57,250 nucleotides of DNA from Myxococcota bacterium. Lineage in GTDB: Bacteria > Myxococcota_A > Polyangia > Fen-1088. Numbering within the stretch: the first letter of the stretch is position 1; the number at the start of each line of letters is the position of its first letter. The position numbers were made by a program, and so were the translations under genes. Positions 54,462-57,250 of this stretch are shown in pieces. The stretch is taken from positions 1-57,250 of the forward strand of contig JAICYS010000005.1 of the NCBI GenBank assembly GCA_025934105.1, given 5' to 3'. Under the pieces are notes generated by a model. It ran no database searches. It had not been told where the DNA came from and saw only the letters and a list, made by a program, of their open reading frames with translations.

Positions 54462-54812
54462 ATGAACGTTTCTCTGGTCAGGTTGACGACGCGGCAGTGG
54501 GCGCGCATCCCGGATCGCCAGGGCAGGCCCGACGACCGCGTCGAGCTTTGGGGGGACGTGCCGGCCGAAGAGCTGGCCGCCGCGCTGGACGAGCTCGAGC
54601 CTCGTCTGGCCGAGGTGCTGGTGATGCACGATCTGCAGGGGACGCCGCCGGCCGAGATCGCCGCGCGCACGGCCCTGCGGCCGGCGACGGTGGTGGCCCG
54701 GATCGTGCGCGGCCGGCTGCGGTTGCAGCGGCTGCTGCGGCACCGGGCGCTGGCCGGGCCGACCGGCACCATCTCAGCCGCGCGGCCGTCCCCGCAGCTT
54801 CCGGTTTTTTGA
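54462..54812 (+). CDS. Stand-alone sigma-70 region 4-like DNA-binding protein
   Basis: A 116-residue protein whose middle (about residues 43-95) matches sigma factor region 4: LDELEPRLAEVLVMHDLQGTPPAEIAARTALRPATVVARIVRGRLRLQRLL, a helix-turn-helix with the usual repeated hydrophobic spacing. Region 2 (core and -10 binding) is absent; the N-terminal 40 residues are not sigma-like. It may be an auxiliary or anti-sigma-like regulator, or an adaptor using the helix-turn-helix alone. ATG 54462 follows GGAGGTGGGG. Its stop is 48 bases before the large lipoprotein gene, so they may be cotranscribed. Confidence 0.7.
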   Translation: MNVSLVRLTTRQWARIPDRQGRPDDRVELWGDVPAEELAAALDELEPRLAEVLVMHDLQGTPPAEIAARTALRPATVVARIVRGRLRLQRLLRHRALAGPTGTISAARPSPQLPVF

Positions 54813-54860
54813 ATCGGCTCAAGCAACGCGACGGCCGATGCGCACCATCAACACACCGAC

Positions 54861-56846
54861 ATGCGCTCGCCTGCCGCCTGGAAGGGGCTCGTTCGTCGTT
54901 TCCTCACCTGCACGCTCTGGTTGGGATTGGCCGCGCCGCCCGGCTGCGGTTTCAGCCCACAGAACTCGCCGGCGTCCGGCTCGGGCGGCAGCCCGGCCGG
55001 CGGCGGGGGAGCCGGCGTGGCGGGGCCAGGCTCGGGCGGCGGCTCGATGGCTCCGGCCGTCACCGGCCTGCAGATCACCCCCAGCATGGCCTCGGTGACC
55101 ATCACCAGCGGCGGCCCGCCGGCCACGCAGCAATACAAGGTGACGGGCACCCTGGGCGGCCAGCTCCAGGACTTCACGGCCACGGCCATCTACTCGGCCA
55201 CGCCGTCCGGCGTGGTCACCGTCGACAAGAACGGCCTGGTCACCACGACCGGCACCGCCGGGGGGGCCGTCACGATCGTCGCGGCGGTCGGCGATTCGTC
55301 GGCGCAGGCCACGCTGCTGGTCAAGAACGTCTTCATTGGCGCCGACCCGGGAACGGCGGGCGCCGGCGTGCCGCCCGACGCGGCGACCATCGTGTCGGGG
55401 GCGGCGACCGACCCCTCGCGCGCGCCGCAGCTGGTCTATCCGAACGACGGCGTCCTTGTCCCCCCCAACCTGGGCGGGATCGAGATTCATTTCTCCCCCG
55501 GCAAGCAGAACACGCTGTTCGAGGTCAACCTGGCCGGCGACCTGTCCGAGGTGCACGCCTTCATCCGCTGCGCGTCGCCAGCGGGCGTCAAGGGGTGCGT
55601 CTACCTGCCCGACCCGACGCTGTGGAACGCCCTGGCCGGCGCGAACGCCGGCCGCGGCCCGGTGACGGTCACGGTCACCGGCACCGACGACGCGGGAACG
55701 GCCGCCGGCACCAGCGGCCCGGTCAAGGTGCGGTTCGCGAAGGATGCCATCCAGGGGGCGCTCTACTACTGGACGACCAGCGGCAACACCGCGATCGTGC
55801 GCTGGGACTTCGCGGGCAATTCGGGCGCCACGCCCTACCTCACCCCCACCAACACCGACGGAAAGACCTGCGTCGGCTGTCACGCACTGGCCCCGAACGG
55901 CGACAAGTTGATCGCCAGCGCCGGCGGTGAGAACGACGGCCGGCTGCTGCTCTGGAACGTCACCGCCGACAAGCCGGTGACGCCGTTCCCGCTGGCCCAG
56001 AAGAGCCAGTTCGAATCCTGGAACGCCGACGGCAGTCAGTTCGTCGGCGTGTACGGAGACGACCTGCCGGGGCACAAGGGCCCGGTCAATCTGACGCTGT
56101 TCGACGGCGCGACCGGCGCCGTTTCGTCGACCATCGATCTCGGCGGGCTTCGCGCCGACCATCCGGACTGGTCGAAGAACGCAGGTGGCCCCGACACCAT
56201 CGCGTTCACCTCGATGGACCCGACCGCGCCCACGCCCGACCAGCAGCCGGCGACCGGCGGGATCAGCTACGTCCGGCGGGCGAACGGCGCTTGGGGTGCG
56301 CCGGCCAGCCTGGTCCCTGCCCTGCTGGGCAAGAACCGCTACTACCCGTCGATATCACCCGACGGCGCCCTGGTGGCCTACGACGAGTCCACCTGCACCG
56401 GCGGCACGCCGGCGCTGGGCCAGGTGCCGGACAAGTCGTGCAACGGCGACGTGGACCCGACGGCGACGATGTTCCTGACCTCGCTGTCCGGAGGCGCGCC
56501 CGTCGCGCTGGCCCGCGCCAACAGCCCCGGCGTGGCGGACGGAGCCACCAGCGCGCTCACCAACTCGTTCCCGCGCTGGGCGCCCTTCGTGCAGAACCTC
56601 GACGAGATGCACCACCTCATCTGGCTCACCTTCTCGTCGACGCGCCGGTACGGGCTGCGGTCGCCGCCGGCGTCGACGGCGCCCGACGAGGCCGTGGCCG
56701 GGACGCTCATCTGGATGGTGGGGATCAGCCCGACGCTCGACGGCAGCGACCCCAGCTTCGCCGCCTTCTGCCTGCCGTTCCAGGATGTGACGACGTCCAA
56801 CCATCTGGCCCAGTGGGCCAAGTACTTCATCCAGGGTCCCGGATGA
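54861..56846 (+). CDS. Large lipoprotein with Ig-like domain, CxxCH motif and TolB-like repeats
   Basis: A 661-residue protein with a signal peptide and lipobox (LAAPPGC, Cys near 29). Residues 31-62 are Gly/Ser/Ala-rich. Residues about 65-155 form a BIG2-like Ig domain (GLQITPSMASVTIT through TIVAAVGDSSAQATLLV). A second beta domain follows. The single CVGCHALAPNG motif (about residues 337-347) fits covalent haem c attachment or a related site. The C-terminal half has WD40/PD40-type elements (LLLWNVTADKPVTPF; ADHPDWSKN; YYPSISPDGALVAYDE), as in TolB-like propellers. It is probably on the outer membrane. The function is unknown. Confidence 0.85.
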   Translation: MRSPAAWKGLVRRFLTCTLWLGLAAPPGCGFSPQNSPASGSGGSPAGGGGAGVAGPGSGGGSMAPAVTGLQITPSMASVTITSGGPPATQQYKVTGTLGGQLQDFTATAIYSATPSGVVTVDKNGLVTTTGTAGGAVTIVAAVGDSSAQATLLVKNVFIGADPGTAGAGVPPDAATIVSGAATDPSRAPQLVYPNDGVLVPPNLGGIEIHFSPGKQNTLFEVNLAGDLSEVHAFIRCASPAGVKGCVYLPDPTLWNALAGANAGRGPVTVTVTGTDDAGTAAGTSGPVKVRFAKDAIQGALYYWTTSGNTAIVRWDFAGNSGATPYLTPTNTDGKTCVGCHALAPNGDKLIASAGGENDGRLLLWNVTADKPVTPFPLAQKSQFESWNADGSQFVGVYGDDLPGHKGPVNLTLFDGATGAVSSTIDLGGLRADHPDWSKNAGGPDTIAFTSMDPTAPTPDQQPATGGISYVRRANGAWGAPASLVPALLGKNRYYPSISPDGALVAYDESTCTGGTPALGQVPDKSCNGDVDPTATMFLTSLSGGAPVALARANSPGVADGATSALTNSFPRWAPFVQNLDEMHHLIWLTFSSTRRYGLRSPPASTAPDEAVAGTLIWMVGISPTLDGSDPSFAAFCLPFQDVTTSNHLAQWAKYFIQGPG

Positions 56847-56941
56847 GCGCGCTCGACGCGGCGTGAAGCCGGTACTTTTTTTCGACGACGGCGCACTTCG
56901 GGCCGCACAAAGAGGACGTCTCATCACAACCGAGGGAAACG

Positions 56942-57250
56942 ATGACGCGTCCTGTTGTTTCGAAGCGGTTTGCGAATGTCATGGGCGGCGCTGCCGCACT
57001 GGCTCTGGTCCTGGTCACCGGCTGCGGCAGTTCCAGCAACAACGGGACCGGCAATGAAAACGGCACCGGGGGCCAGACTGCCACCGGCGGCAGCAGCGGC
57101 GTCGGGACCGGCGGCTCCAGCAGCGTCGGGACCGGCGGCTCCAGCGCGGGTGGCGGCACCAACGGCGGCTTCTTTGGCGGCGGTGGCGGCACCAACGGCG
57201 GCTTCTTTGGCGGTGGCGGCACCAACGGCGGCTTCTTTGGCGGTGGCGGC
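56942..57250 (+). CDS. Gly-rich repetitive lipoprotein (3' truncated by window edge)
   Basis: The visible 103 residues start at ATG 56942, preceded by GAGGGAAAC. The signal peptide (about 1-28) has lipobox LVTGC. The mature part opens with SSSNNGTGNENG and runs into repeats of GTGGSS-type units, then repeated TNGGFFGGGG. The frame continues beyond base 57250. Low-complexity Gly/Ser/Asn linkers after a lipobox are typical of surface lipoproteins in Myxococcota; they tether a distal domain not visible here. Repeat DNA makes the length likely to vary between strains. Confidence 0.75.
   Translation, partial: MTRPVVSKRFANVMGGAAALALVLVTGCGSSSNNGTGNENGTGGQTATGGSSGVGTGGSSSVGTGGSSAGGGTNGGFFGGGGGTNGGFFGGGGTNGGFFGGGG
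57101..57145. repeat. 24-base direct repeat within the lipoprotein gene
   Basis: Two 21-base identical stretches (57101-57121 and 57125-57145), spaced 24 bases start to start, encode VGTGGSSS-type units in frame. Confidence 0.7.
57149..57250. repeat. 30-base tandem repeat encoding TNGGFFGGGG
   Basis: Units beginning GGTGGCGGCACC recur at about 57149, 57182, 57212 and 57242. The last three starts are exactly 30 bases apart; the first interval is 33 because of one extra Gly codon. The copies are nearly identical, so they probably arose by recent slippage, and the array runs past the window end. Confidence 0.85.

Overview
This is a very GC-rich bacterial chromosome window with tightly packed genes, many GTG/TTG starts and frequent 4-base start/stop overlaps. 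The gene types suggest a Myxococcota-like (deltaproteobacterial) organism. They include a phosphatase with a periplasmic-binding-type sensor, a soluble PAS/GAF histidine kinase, a sigma-54 activator with a degenerate receiver, Gly/Ser-rich repetitive lipoproteins, and a lipoprotein combining an Ig-like domain with CxxCH. This assignment is an inference; there is no rRNA, tRNA, CRISPR array or complete mobile element to anchor it.

Layout. 1-3.4 kb: two coupled membrane glycosyltransferase-like proteins, the second with TPRs. 3.4-8.9 kb (minus): a DUF4230-like protein, a secreted protein of unknown function, and the proton-translocating transhydrogenase PntA/PntB, probably one operon. 9-15.5 kb: a sensor/phosphatase fusion, a lipoprotein FKBP isomerase, a bacterial MIF-type tautomerase, a small lipoprotein, a soluble histidine kinase and a small disordered protein.

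15.7-34 kb is the most interesting part: a roughly 17-gene carbohydrate island in three transcription units. Unit 1 (minus, 22.3 to 15.7 kb): inositol-monophosphatase-like enzyme, dual-specificity phosphatase, an unusual phosphoribosyltransferase-like/kinase-like fusion, PIG-L deacetylase, GT4 glycosyltransferase, SDR. Unit 2 (plus, 22.4-25.9 kb): CgeB-like glycosyltransferase, sugar nucleotidyltransferase, TIGR04290-type methyltransferase, and a clan GH-A glycoside hydrolase whose halves are in swapped (circularly permuted) order. Unit 3 (minus, 34.0 to 26.0 kb): two NAD-sugar epimerases, a B12-binding radical SAM enzyme, a GT4 enzyme and three more CgeB-like glycosyltransferases. Together they could make, modify and trim a small decorated oligosaccharide or glycolipid. 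From memory, the methyltransferase and radical SAM families are described in NCBIfam/TIGRFAM as parts of an uncharacterised 'rhizo-twelve' cassette; that needs checking. A sigma-54 activator with Glu replacing the phospho-accepting Asp lies just upstream of unit 3, and a hairpin abuts the ribosome-binding site of its first gene.

35.7-40.5 kb: Tat-exported aldo/keto reductase, phosphoglucomutase, SDR, arylamine N-acetyltransferase, then a MaoC-type hydratase on the other strand. 40.7-52.5 kb: mostly housekeeping and accessory genes (DUF72, a decayed permease fragment, zinc-free alcohol dehydrogenase, HelD-like helicase, DUF4136 lipoprotein, TspO, FrnE-type DsbA, YpfJ-type metallopeptidase, EamA transporter, GNAT, MepA, a secreted unknown). 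52.6-57.25 kb: a CysH-like reductase lacking an internal block, an SDR, a stand-alone sigma region 4-like protein, a large lipoprotein with a haem-binding-type motif, and the start of a Gly-rich lipoprotein with DNA tandem repeats, cut by the window edge. Every gap of about 300 bases or less was read; none holds an additional gene I can support.
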